A stretch of 64,000 nucleotides of DNA from Rhynchonema sp. JSB1_4. Its lineage: Eukaryota; Nematoda; Chromadorea; Monhysterida; Xyalidae. The position numbers and the translations under genes were made by a program. Shown piece by piece: positions 32,642-42,846 of this stretch (positions are counted from its first letter, which is position 1; every line of letters starts with the position of its first letter). The stretch covers positions 1 through 64,000 of the forward strand of contig JASAMV010007829.1 in the NCBI GenBank assembly GCA_030248065.1, read 5' to 3'. Under the pieces are notes generated by a model. The model ran no database searches. It was given only the letters and a program-made list of their open reading frames with translations, and had not been told where the DNA came from.

Positions 32642-34983
32642 ATGTTGCGTGCATTGTTCGTGTTGTCAAGATCGGTGGGAACGTAAAGGCAAACTACGCC
32701 AGCACGAGCCCGATTTCGAAGGTGCAGTGCATTTAAAGTGAATAGAAAGAGAAAATCATCATGCTCCACTTTGTATTTTTCAACGTGTAACATTTCCCAA
32801 ATCAGCAGTCACGTCAGAATGTTTCACTATTCTGCCAGCTGCGAAATCGGGCTCGTGTTGGCGTAGTTTGCCTATATGCTGTTGCCTCACGCAGTTGCAC
32901 ACAAAATACCAACGAAAGAACTCTCATTCCATGGTTTCACAGAGCAGTTATATTATAGTTTGGAGCCTGGAGCCGGTCATTTTTCAGACGAAAAACCGGA
33001 CACCGAAGAGGAGGAAGGTGATGTGTGCCCGTACCCAAAGGTCACCGCGGCAGCGCCTAACTTCAAAGGTATGGCTGTGGTGAAGCAACAATTCAAGGAA
33101 ATACAGTTGTCGGATTACAAGGGCAAATGGCTCGTCTTATTCTTCTATCCGCTCGATTTGTGAGTTTTCTCTTGGTGTTTTTTTAATGTTTTTTCGATGC
33201 ATGGTGTCTTGAGACCAACCGTGGTTCTGGTTCGAATCTTTTTATTGTTGTTGTGAAACATTATCCACTGCTGAATTTATAGAATGGCGCTTTTCTTCGT
33301 AATCTGGCTGGACGTTTCAGCATTTAGGCAAATTTGATGCCATAATGCTATCATCGGCAGTAGCAGGGGCGGCTCCATTGAGCCATAGGTCCCTCCTTTG
33401 GTCAAAGTAATCCCTGGGGTTCCATTTCGGAAAGAAGAACAACAAAGCATGTCGACTTCTTGCACATAAACACAAGCGTCCTACTATGTAAATTTTCATT
33501 GTTCGATCAAGTTTCACGCGTGAATGACTTACAAGCCAGTGCGTTTCCGATTGCTGTCGAACTCTCATTAGCAACTGCATAAACCAACAACAAGATTTCC
33601 CAATCTCCAATTGGATTGCAGCACATTCGTGTGTCCCACCGAGATCACAGCATTCAGCGATGCGGCCGAGAAATTCCGCGCGGCCAATTGCGAGATCGTT
33701 GCGTGCTCGACTGATTCACAGTTCAGTCATCTGGCCTGGATCAATCAGCCGAGAAAGGTGGCGTCTTGTTTATGTTTTATTTTTGTTGTTTTTAAGACAG
33801 ACTAACAGCTCAAATGCTCAAAAAGCAAACTTTTACCATTCAAATTAACATGCAAAAACATTTTATTACCTACTTTTTATTGGATGTTTTATTTTTCATT
33901 TTTTTTGTTCAGGCTTTCGCGGCTGTGAACCAGACCATGGCTCTTCGTGATGAACATAGCAAAACATTTTTTGTTTTGAAAATTTTTCATCCTTTTTTTC
34001 ACAAACCATCAGAAGACGACTGGGAAGCGCTATAAAATCAACTTCAAGCTTTCAAATGACCATGAGAAAACATTTTTGTTCTTTTTTGTCAGGAAGGCGG
34101 TCTGGGCGATATGAAAATCGCGGTGTTGGCCGATTACAAGAAAGTGATATCGCACGACTACGGTGTGCTGCACGAGGACTTGGGACTCGCTTTTCGGTAT
34201 GTTTCAGGAGACATTTGTTCAATTGGTGTTGAAACCTGTAAAACACAATGTGCGTCGTACGCTCTTCGTTGTGCTCGGGAGTCGTCATTTTCGGTCGCTC
34301 CAATGTGACTATCGTAATGAGGAGGCTAAGGAAAGTGTCCGAAATTGTATGCTGCATGGATTGTTTGACCACAAGAGCGTAAATTATTTTCGTTGAAAAA
34401 GCGTATTTTTTGCCAAAAGAATTATTGATTTCACGCAGCGGTCTGTTCCTGATCGATCCGGATGGCAAAATCCGTCATCTGCAAGTCAATGACCTGCCGG
34501 TGGGCAGGAGTGTTGATGAGGTCTATCGGCTGTTGCAGGCGTTCCAGTTTGTCGAGAAACACGGTGAAGGTATGAAATTGTTTTTTTCTTATTTTGTTTG
34601 GGTTTTTTATGTTGCTGTAATAATGATCGGTCTTGGTCAAAGTTATGTCAGTTGACTTTGCGTCGCATGAAGGATAATCATCTGAAGAGTTCCTTGTCAC
34701 GTGCACTAGCAGTGACCAGCGTGCGGCGGAGTGCAGTTTTTACGCTGGTCAGAATTAATATTAGCATCAGTAAATACCTTCAGCACCAAGTGTGGCCGAT
34801 TCGGACCGAACTGAACAACGTTTGATGTCAACGCGTAATATTCTCGTTTTTACTTTGTTAAATTCTGCCTTTTTATTTGCAGTTTGCCCCGCCAATTGGC
34901 AGCCGGAGACGCCAACGATCAAACCAACGCCCGAAGCAGCCAAGGAATATTTTGAGAAAATTATCAATGCTGCTGGAAATTAA
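32642..34983 (+). CDS. typical 2-Cys peroxiredoxin, 6 exons
   Basis: Exons 32642-32682, 32959-33159, 33622-33757, 34093-34196, 34439-34569 and 34883-34983 give 237 aa. The core has [20 protein letters not shown], the peroxidatic [27 protein letters not shown], the GGLG motif, [20 protein letters not shown], and the resolving cysteine in VCPANWQP. The C-terminal EYFEKI matches the YF segment linked to over-oxidation sensitivity. It reduces H2O2 through a Cys-Cys cycle with thioredoxin. The N-terminus [13 protein letters not shown] is hydrophobic and basic and could be a mitochondrial (PRDX3-like) or secretory (PRDX4-like) targeting peptide. An acidic EEEEGD linker follows. A different start (ATG 32876) is open into exon 2, but the spliced start fits phase exactly. 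A MITE lies inside intron 1, beside the donor. Confidence 0.92.
32686..32874. mobile_element. mariner-like MITE, AAGGCAAACTACGCC ends, copy 2
   Basis: The inverted ends AAGGCAAACTACGCCAACAC and GGCGTAGTTTGCCTA are flanked by TA (32684-32685 and 32875-32876). The left TA and first bases form part of the peroxiredoxin exon 1 donor (AC|GTAAAG). The right TA is the A and T next to ATG 32876. Confidence 0.85.
34713..34750. repeat. short hairpin repeat with GACCAGCGT ends
   Basis: GTGACCAGCGTG and TTACGCTGGTC are inverted and about 38 bp apart end to end, in the last intron of the peroxiredoxin gene. It belongs to the family seen at 3285-3339. Confidence 0.45.
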
Positions 34984-36252
34984 AGTCTTTTTGGGTTTTT
35001 AGTCATTCTATTTACACGTTGCTGTCAAAAAAACTGATCGGGTACTTCAGGACTGTCTCAAACTTTAGCACCTAGTCCTAGACCGAATTGAGGCGTGATT
35101 TTTTGTGATCTTCTGCTTACGCTTAGTGGGAATTTGTAGCTATTCGCTGTTTGCATTTGTAGCTATTTGCTGTTTGCATTTGTAGCTATTCGCTGTTTTT
35201 ATGTGGTGTTGTATTCATTCAAGTAAGAATCGTGTTATGTGTTCCAAAATTGTTCTTATAAAGTCCTCACGTAAGGTTGTTACTTGTTTACCGCTGGGCT
35301 CCTGCAAAAGTGCCGGTGCGATTTCCTGTGCTTTTTTCCGGCACGCCCCATTTTTCTACCATAAGCTCAGTGTCAGTCGTTTAGTGAAGTCAAATGTACC
35401 AGCACCGTTACGTTACGTTGGAATCGTACTTTTAGCAGTTTTTTCACATCCGGTCTATTTACATGTTCGTATACGTGTCTACGTGCGTGCCCACATTCAA
35501 GTAAACAACTACAGTACATAGAACCAAGCACAGGAAAAGGCCAGCTAGCATAAAGGACAACAACAGCATAGAACCAGGTATACCATAAACAAGCAGTATC
35601 ATATATTTCAGTTGGTAATAGTGACATGAAAATCTGGGTTTTGTTTTGCAAGGTATGTATAGCTATCAATCGTATGATGTACCATACTTCAGTCAGGTGT
35701 ATCTAGGGTCAGTGCAAGCCGTCGCATGATACCCAAGTTGGTGCACAGGTGTACCTATTCTCGGTTCAAGTTCCAACCATGGTACAGCAGGTACAAAGTT
35801 CAAGCAAGCACCTGTAAGGTATACATGTGGAGCTAATGAGATCAGTACATGGGCTCTCTTGTACGCCCACTTGCGTCTATTTATTGATGTTTAGTTGTGT
35901 GTGCATGCAGGCTGCACCCCTCCCGAAGTTGCCTTGGTTACAACCGACTCGGCTCGGCTTGGGCCCTTTACGTAATACATACGCACACATGGGCCCACAT
36001 CTGTAGGCACACTCTGCTGTCAGCTTCCTGCCGGAATGCGACTAGCGAAATTCTGTTGTTTTCACGTTTGCATTGTATTCATGCAAAATTCACCAGTCAG
36101 CCGAAAGTTTTTATTGTTGATTTTTTGTGCTGTCTATCAGGACAAAAATCCTGAACCAATCAATAGCCAAAATTAAATTTCAGAAAAAATGCTCAAAACA
36201 TCCTAAAATCTGGTATTTCGCACTCTCGAGTTGGCACAGTGCCGAAAATAGA
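34984..36252. other. intergenic; no gene seen
   Basis: The peroxiredoxin 3' flank contains a three-fold tandem repeat of about 26 bp (TTTGTAGCTATTCGCTGTTT variants, 35134-35200). The rest is unique sequence without a conserved frame, leading to the 5' region of the GPCR gene. Confidence 0.4.
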
Positions 36253-39200
36253 ATGTCGACTTCGGTGGCTTTCGAGTCCCCAAATGACGGCTCAAGTATC
36301 CCTGAGGGCAGTTCGCGTGCGCTAAGTGCCGTCTTGCTAGCGATCTTGACTGTAGTCTCATTCTTCGGCAATACATTTCTGATCGCTACGATTCTGTCGA
36401 GCCGATCGCTTCGATCAAAGGCGTTCAATATTTTGATCATCAATCTTTCAATTATCAATCTATTCGATACCATGTTCAATATGGTGCTTTCATTGGTGTA
36501 TGTCGCTAACGGTAGGGGGGCTGTGTTGCAAGTTTTGGATTACTTTGTTTATTTGGACTGATGATGACATGCTGTACCCAGCGGAATTTGCTACAATGCG
36601 TTCTAACACACATGAAATGCTTGTGCGACGGTGGACCAAGTCATCTTAAGTGCGAATGCAGCATATCTGGCTAGTCAACACCAGATCGTGGCCTCACGTT
36701 TCGCCACAAGCGCTACCGTTTTGCACATAGTGCTAATGTGCATTGTCTTTCCACAGACGGGCGGTGCACTAGGTTGTCGTCAGCACGAATGCGCCGGATG
36801 GCCGCATAACCTGGTCGCAATAATGTACCTGGCCATTTATTTCAGGCCAATGGACTTTGGGTGACCCAACATGTCGCGTGCACGCCACTGGTGGTCAGCT
36901 GGTTGCATTGGAGACCGTGGCTGCCATCGCACTACTCGCAGTGGACAGATCGATTGTGCTGCTCAACACACGGCTATATGTGTGCGTTGATGTTTCAAGA
37001 TCTTATGTTTTTGTTGAATCCGGGTTGCGGGTGTTTCGTTCCCGCCACATGTTCTTTTCATTTGACGCATGCAAGTGAAAATGTTTCGTCTTGAACGTAT
37101 AAGTAAACCACACCGATTGAGCGCACGTTGTTTGGAGCACTGTCAAGTCGAAACAAAAACAAAATGAACAAAGTGCCACCAAATAATTATTTTCAAATGA
37201 TGATGTTTCAGTCATCGTCTCAACAGCGTTCGCCTGACCACTGCGTTGGTGCTGACCTGGTCCGTCGGTCTACTGTTCGTGGCCCCCATTCTATTTGACG
37301 GTATCCCGTCAACCCCGTACCCAGCCCGTTATTTCTGCGCCATCGCCCCCCGTATCCACATTGGCTACAGTCTGTCATTCATCATACTCTACGTGCTTGT
37401 ATTGGTCACCATATTGTTGTGCTTTGGATTGATCATGCTCAAAGCGCATCAGGTTGGGGAATTGGGAGGAGTGATGTTTCACCTGATTGGGAGTGCTTCT
37501 GAGATTAGTCATTGTCAAAAGCGCTCAGTATTTGATTTGATCTGCCGCACTGATATTCAATACAGTGATCGTTGATGCCCTCGATTTAACTTGATTTGAC
37601 TTCCCTGCCTGTTCTTCCAATTCAGTTCCGCTTTGTATTTTGTATCTATACAAGCACGTCAATGTTCAGTACATGTGTGTCAAGTCAAACACTCCACTGT
37701 TCCTTTAAATGTGTGCACCAGGTCATCATCAGTGCGAATGCACCAGGTGGCGACGTGACAAAAAACACCGTTGTTTGCTCGGGTATACATGGATACCGAA
37801 TTGTGTGTGTGAATACCATAATCATATTCACACACACGCACAGGAGCGTCAGCGGCGTTCCGAGCGCCAACTGCCGCAGCGTCCCGCCGACTACACCGAT
37901 GTTGTGATGGGCTCGCGGGTGTTCAATGAACATTTGAATCTCGGCAAATTCATTGTTCTCGTGTTCTGCGTCTATTTCGTGCTCCAGGGCCCCCATCTAA
38001 TCATGGCCGCTTTCATGAGCGTCAGGAATAGTGAACAGGTTTATTATTTTTAGTGTTTATTTCGTTTTTCTTTTCATTTGTGGTTCCGGTTCCCATACCC
38101 ATACACGTGTGAGTTCAGGTTCTGCTCGATGGGTATGCCGAACTGACGATTCCGGGCGATGCCGAAACGGCGATTACGTGGCTGAGAGTGATTTTCGTCG
38201 ATGTTTTCCCGCCGCTGGTGTTTGGATTCTGCTCGGTGTGCTATTTTGAATCACGTTTCTGTTTATCGAACCAAATGTTTCACTCTCTCCTGCTCGAACT
38301 GACAAGACTGAAAACGCACAGGACATTTGGCTAAAGTTCACACTGTTGGCCTGCTGTCGTCGCAACAACGATGCGATCGTAGATACGACACTTTCGCGTC
38401 AGGATTTGATGGGGTTGGCTGCTTTGTCATTTTCTGGGAATGAAATAAAATAGGTATAGAATGAGAACAGAAATCATGCCCAGCAGTACCAGTTATAGAT
38501 GCGATGATTATGTTTGCCTGCAGCATGGGAGTGTGTGAGAGCAGTTCTTTTTATCGAAAAAACCTAAAGAAAACTGCTAACATACAAAAAGTTTGGTATA
38601 ATTTTCAAGATGTGAGTCTAGCGCCGACCAAATGATCCACCCGGAGAGTGACACTCGCACAACGGGTGTGTTGACCATACTGGCAACGGGCGATGGACTC
38701 AAGTCACGACATGGCGGTAGTAGAGGGGTGTGTTCAGATTTTTTCGCAAGTTTTGCATTTTTGAAGTATTGTTTATTGTTTTGTTGGAAATTACATCAGA
38801 CTTGGTTTGGCGATTGGCCCGCCGATTTTAGTTCTCGTGACTTTGTTTGCGTATAACTGGCACATCGAATTTCTATAGAGGCATGATGGCATCAGTAAAT
38901 CTCGAATGGAACGCAAAGTCACATGACCATGGCACAGAACCGATCGTGCCAATAACACCAGTGTCTTGAAAACCCCTTTATCCAAGAATCTGATTTTAAT
39001 CTTTTTTCAGCGCCAACAGCTAGACTTTGCTGATGTTTCAATGGAACGTCAACTGACGAGCGACTACGATTCAGAGGACAGCAACAGTTGGGCTGATGCA
39101 ATGCAACCGATGGCACACAGTGACAGACACACGATCAGGCATAGGTCGGGCAATGGAAATAGGTGAGTATGGTGGTGCACAGGTACATCGTCAGGGCCAC

Positions 39201-41594
39201 AAAAATTAATCTATCTACAAGATGCGTGGTATATTCATCTAACAACTGAATCCAGAATGCGGGTTTGACCTTTTGGTGATCGAATAATCAGCGGGGATCT
39301 GCCGCCGTATTCTCGTGGCATTTGAGAAAATTTCTGTTATTTATCACGAGGTATTACTGAAAAAATTGTTCATTTTGTCGAAAGCTAAAATTTCTGGCAA
39401 CCACTTTCATTCTGGTCAAAGTTGATGTCATCGGTAGAGCTCAATCCTGAAAGTACCGGCGTGCCCACCATGAATGACACCCTGCTCAAGCCAAAACCAT
39501 GAACCAGACTTTGAGTTTTTTTAGCGTTGCCCCAATGAGCCAAAGCGAGATCCAGATCAATGACTCCGCCCCCAAACCACAACCAACAGCCAATCAGCAT
39601 CGAGCTGGGTCCCGCGGCGGCAACAGCGAGGTTACGGTGTCGACGTCGGCCAACAGCAACAGCACGGACGCACGAAAAGTGACGCAGCAACAAGCGACGT
39701 CGAAACACCATAAACGGTCGAAAAGTGCCAACAGTAACGGAGGGGGTGGTCACATGACCACGACTGATGTGATTGAAATGCATACACACCCAGAACAACA
39801 GCAAGGCGGCAATAATCGTGATTCGAAACCACGGCCAAAATCAGCCACTACTGGGACTGAATCTGCCACGGTTGGTGTCCCTGAGTGTTTGGTGGCGCAT
39901 AATGCTTATGCATGTACTGTACTTGATGGGTAAGTAGTGCACCAGGTCATGGTCAGTGTACCATAACGTATAGTGGCATAAATCTGCAATTGCTCCATTT
40001 TCCCGCTACATCGAGCGTTTGAGTCACTTGATCGATGTTGCACGCCTTCGCACTGTGGTGCACCGGGGGATTCCCATATTCAGTCTGACAACCGTTCGCC
40101 GCGGTCAACGCTCAATAACAGCTGTCGCACTGCAACAGTTCACTGAAGAAAGTGTGGTCGTTGTTACCATGGCCCTTAAAACTGGCCAGTACACAGAAAC
40201 TAAAGTAACACTACGCCAACACGAGCCCGATTTCGGAGCTGGCAAAATGGTGAAACATTCAGACGTGGCTGCTGATTTGGGAAACGTTACACGTTGTGGA
40301 ATACAACGTGGAGCATGATGATTTTCTCTTTCTTTGCGTTTTGCAAGTTCACCACCTCCGAAATCGGGCTCGTGTTGGCGTATAGTTTGCCTATACATAT
40401 GTATAGTCCGTCCACCAGCTCATGGCACTTTGTGTTGCTGCTGGCTGGTTTGTTCCCTTCCTCCACGTTCTAATGAAAGAGAAATTGAGTGTGACCGATT
40501 TTGCAAAACAACTAAAAAAATAATAAAACGGGTCGAAAAAGATTGAATTCGATCAAATTTAAAATGAAATTAAACTAAAATCGATAAAAACACACCGATT
40601 TCATAAAAACCATAATTTAGGAGCAAAAATAATTTTTTTTGGAAACTCAATTTCTCTTTCATTAGAACGTGGAGGAAGGGAACACGTCGGCCAGCAGCAT
40701 CAAAAGTGACATGAGCTGATGGACGGACTATACTTATGACTTTCTCAGTGTAACCCCCTAATCCCCTTTGATCATCATCACAGCAGTCAACCTCAGCGAC
40801 GCAACGTGTGCGCCAACGCAGCGACGAAACAGTATCATCTGCTGCTTTGTTCCGTCCCAAACGCGAGCGATCCTTCAACGCAGTTGAGATGGTGCACAGC
40901 GGGCTGACCGAGGTGGATACGGATGGAAAGAGCTCGATCGGCAATGGACAAGGTTCGTGCATGTGTATGTACTGTACTTGGTCTCAAGAACCGTTTGGTG
41001 AATATGGGTAAATGTCAAAACCAAGCACAACATCGACCAACTTGGTCGATGCTGGTTTATTTTGTCATTGTGCGTGTATGCGTCCATGGCCAGGCAATTT
41101 TTGATCGGTGCCCGTGGAAAAGAAAACCTCTTCATTTCGTCAAGTAACTTGAAAGAGTCTAGAACCACTCTATACAACGGGTGGTATCTACATTCTTTGT
41201 GGTGGTCGAGCACATTGATCTCTATGCGTTAATGCACAACCTGCTGCTCTGTAGAGACCAAAAAGGACAATGGCGTTCTATCTGGTCAAAATAAATGGGC
41301 ATTACCAATAAAAGGAGTAGATTGCATTCCAGAATAGATGTTCACTGGTGAGGTCCATAGACTTGAAGTCCATCCATGTTTGAAGAAACTTCTCTCAAAT
41401 TTCTTCAAACATCCCTTTGCCATTCAGGCAAACGTCGTCGCATACGCACCACATCGGCACCCAGTCCGGCATCCAATGGTGGCGGCCGACGTGCGCCGAA
41501 AGCGGTGACACAAACGGCACCGATCAGTGAAGAAGAACCGACCGGTGCATCCGCGTCAAGAACCAATAATCAGATAAGGGTGAATAGTAAATGA
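36253..41594 (+). CDS. class A (rhodopsin-like) orphan GPCR, GPR161-like, 11 exons
   Basis: Exons 36253-36511, 36846-36981, 37212-37452, 37844-38038, 38119-38235, 38322-38413, 38622-38727, 39011-39162, 39525-39870, 40787-40952 and 41428-41594, about 658 aa. TM1 has GN (FFGNTFLIATIL). TM2 is INLSIINLFDTMFNMVLS. The TM3 end reads LLAVDRSIVLL, with DRS in place of DRY. TM4 (LVLTWSVGLLFVAPILF) has its Trp. TM5 is SFIILYVLVLVTILLCFGL, TM6 LVFCVYFVLQGPHLIMAAF, and TM7 VFPPLVFGFC in place of NPxxY. A long Ser/Asn/Gln-rich cytosolic tail follows. TM6 and TM7 patterns (QGPH; PPLVFG) recall GPR161 (WGPY; HPLIYG), a ciliary Gs-linked receptor in Hedgehog signalling. The class is secure but the subfamily is tentative. 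Exons 7-10 of the tail are the least certain. Intron 9 holds two MITEs. Confidence 0.8.
40203..40393. mobile_element. mariner-like MITE, AAGGCAAACTAC family, copy 3
   Basis: The interior and right end (CGGGCTCGTGTTGGCGTATA, then GTTTGCCTA) match the copies at 17879 and 32686. The left end is degraded but keeps ACTACGCCAACACGAGCCC. It lies in the GPCR gene, 10 bp from another MITE. Confidence 0.7.
40404..40730. mobile_element. mariner-like MITE, TAGTCCGTCCACCAGC ends
   Basis: The terminal inverted repeats (TAGTCCGTCCACCAGCTCAT and its close complement) are flanked by TA at 40402-40403 and 40731-40732. A second inverted pair lies inside (AATGAAAGAGAAATTGAGT and its complement), so most of the 327 bp folds back. 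It lies in GPCR intron 9. Confidence 0.8.
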
Positions 41595-42130
41595 TCAAAT
41601 GTGTAAAGTGATAAATTATGATTTATTTATTGTTGTGGAGGTCGATCAAATTTGATGATCGCTTCGGCACATATCGACCCTGCTGCTTTCGTCACGCAAC
41701 TTTTCGGATCAAAGTGTGATTTTGAAACTTTCTGATGCTGCTAATGTAGATTTGATCAGCGTAAAGATGTTCAGTGAACTTGCCTTTACGGTGATCGAAT
41801 TTGGTAGAATTTTAGTACCCCTCAAAATATCCTTGACGCAATAAGTCACGTGGCCAGAACAAAATCTGACCGGCTCGATCATCACAACACACAATAATTT
41901 TAAAAGTTGCTACATGACTTTGCGTGCTTGTGCTTTTTTACTTCTGCTGTACAAATATTGCTATTGTGTAATTTTCTGCTGTGATTTTTTTCTGCTGTGA
42001 TGCTCAAAATGTCAGTACCGTGGTTTGTTTGCTCTGTATTGGTGTACATTAACACAAACTTAATATTAGATTCTTCTCTGTGATCTGACGATCGTTTTGT
42101 ACAAAATTCCAATCATTTCAAATGTAAATA
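41595..42130. other. intergenic between the convergent GPCR and CSPP1-like genes
   Basis: The 3' flank of the GPCR gene is unique and AT-rich, with no conserved frame. Confidence 0.35.
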
Positions 42131-42559
42131 TAGTCCAACAACAGCTAACGCAGAACTTATGGCAGCCACGCTGCCTGATTGGTAAAGCGGAAAATCCTGT
42201 GGTAAGCTTGCCCGGTTTTAGACCGGAAGTTCGCAGACATTTTTTTCTTTTTCTTTTCTTTCTTCTTCTTCACTCAGACTCGGCTTATTCAACGCTTCGG
42301 TGCCTTCAAAAAGTTTTTTTTAATTTTTGGCTGGCAGCCACTTCATATGATTGCCTTCTTTTGTGTCGTCATGCAGAAAAATTCATGCTTTGGCCACTTC
42401 TTTTTCTCTTTCTTCCTCTCGCGATTTTTGCTTGCTATTGCTACCGTAACCCAGTCGAACCATTTCAATTTTCATGTCTGAAGCGAGCGCGCATGTTCTC
42501 CGCTTTACGGATCAGGCAGTTTCATTGCCATAAATTCTGCGTTACTTGTTGTCGGACTA
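42131..42559. mobile_element. mariner-like MITE, TAGTCCAACAACAGC ends
   Basis: The ends TAGTCCAACAACAGCTAACG and, inverted, TAGTCCGACAACAAGTAACG are flanked by TA (42129-42130 and 42560-42561). The sub-terminal motif CTGCCTGAT-GGTAAAGCGG is found as an inverted pair. Almost the same motif (CTGATCCGTAAAGC) occurs at the core of the palindrome at 48036-49724. Confidence 0.8.
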
Positions 42560-42565
42560 TACCTA

Positions 42566-42691
42566 CGTATGATTTGGGAAATGTTACACGTTGAAGAATA
42601 CATAATGGAGCATGATGATTTTCTCTTTCTATTCGTTTTGAATACACGTGTTAGCTTCGAAATCGGGCTCGTGTTGATGTTGGTTTGCCTA
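42566..42691. mobile_element. mariner-like MITE, AAGGCAAACTAC family, truncated copy 4
   Basis: Only one end survives (TTCGAAATCGGGCTCGTGTT to GTTTGCCTA, then TA). The other end is lost close to the neighbouring MITE at 42131-42559. It keeps the family interior ATGATGATTTTCTCTTTC. Confidence 0.6.
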
Positions 42692-42846
42692 TACATCTTT
42701 TTGTATGTGCCATTATGGTAAAATACAATTCAGATAATTATAAATGCAGATCTAAATCACAAACATAGAGTTATACAAGTATATCAGAAGGCCATTTCGG
42801 TGATGTTTCACTGATGATACATACAATACACAGTATAATACAACGA

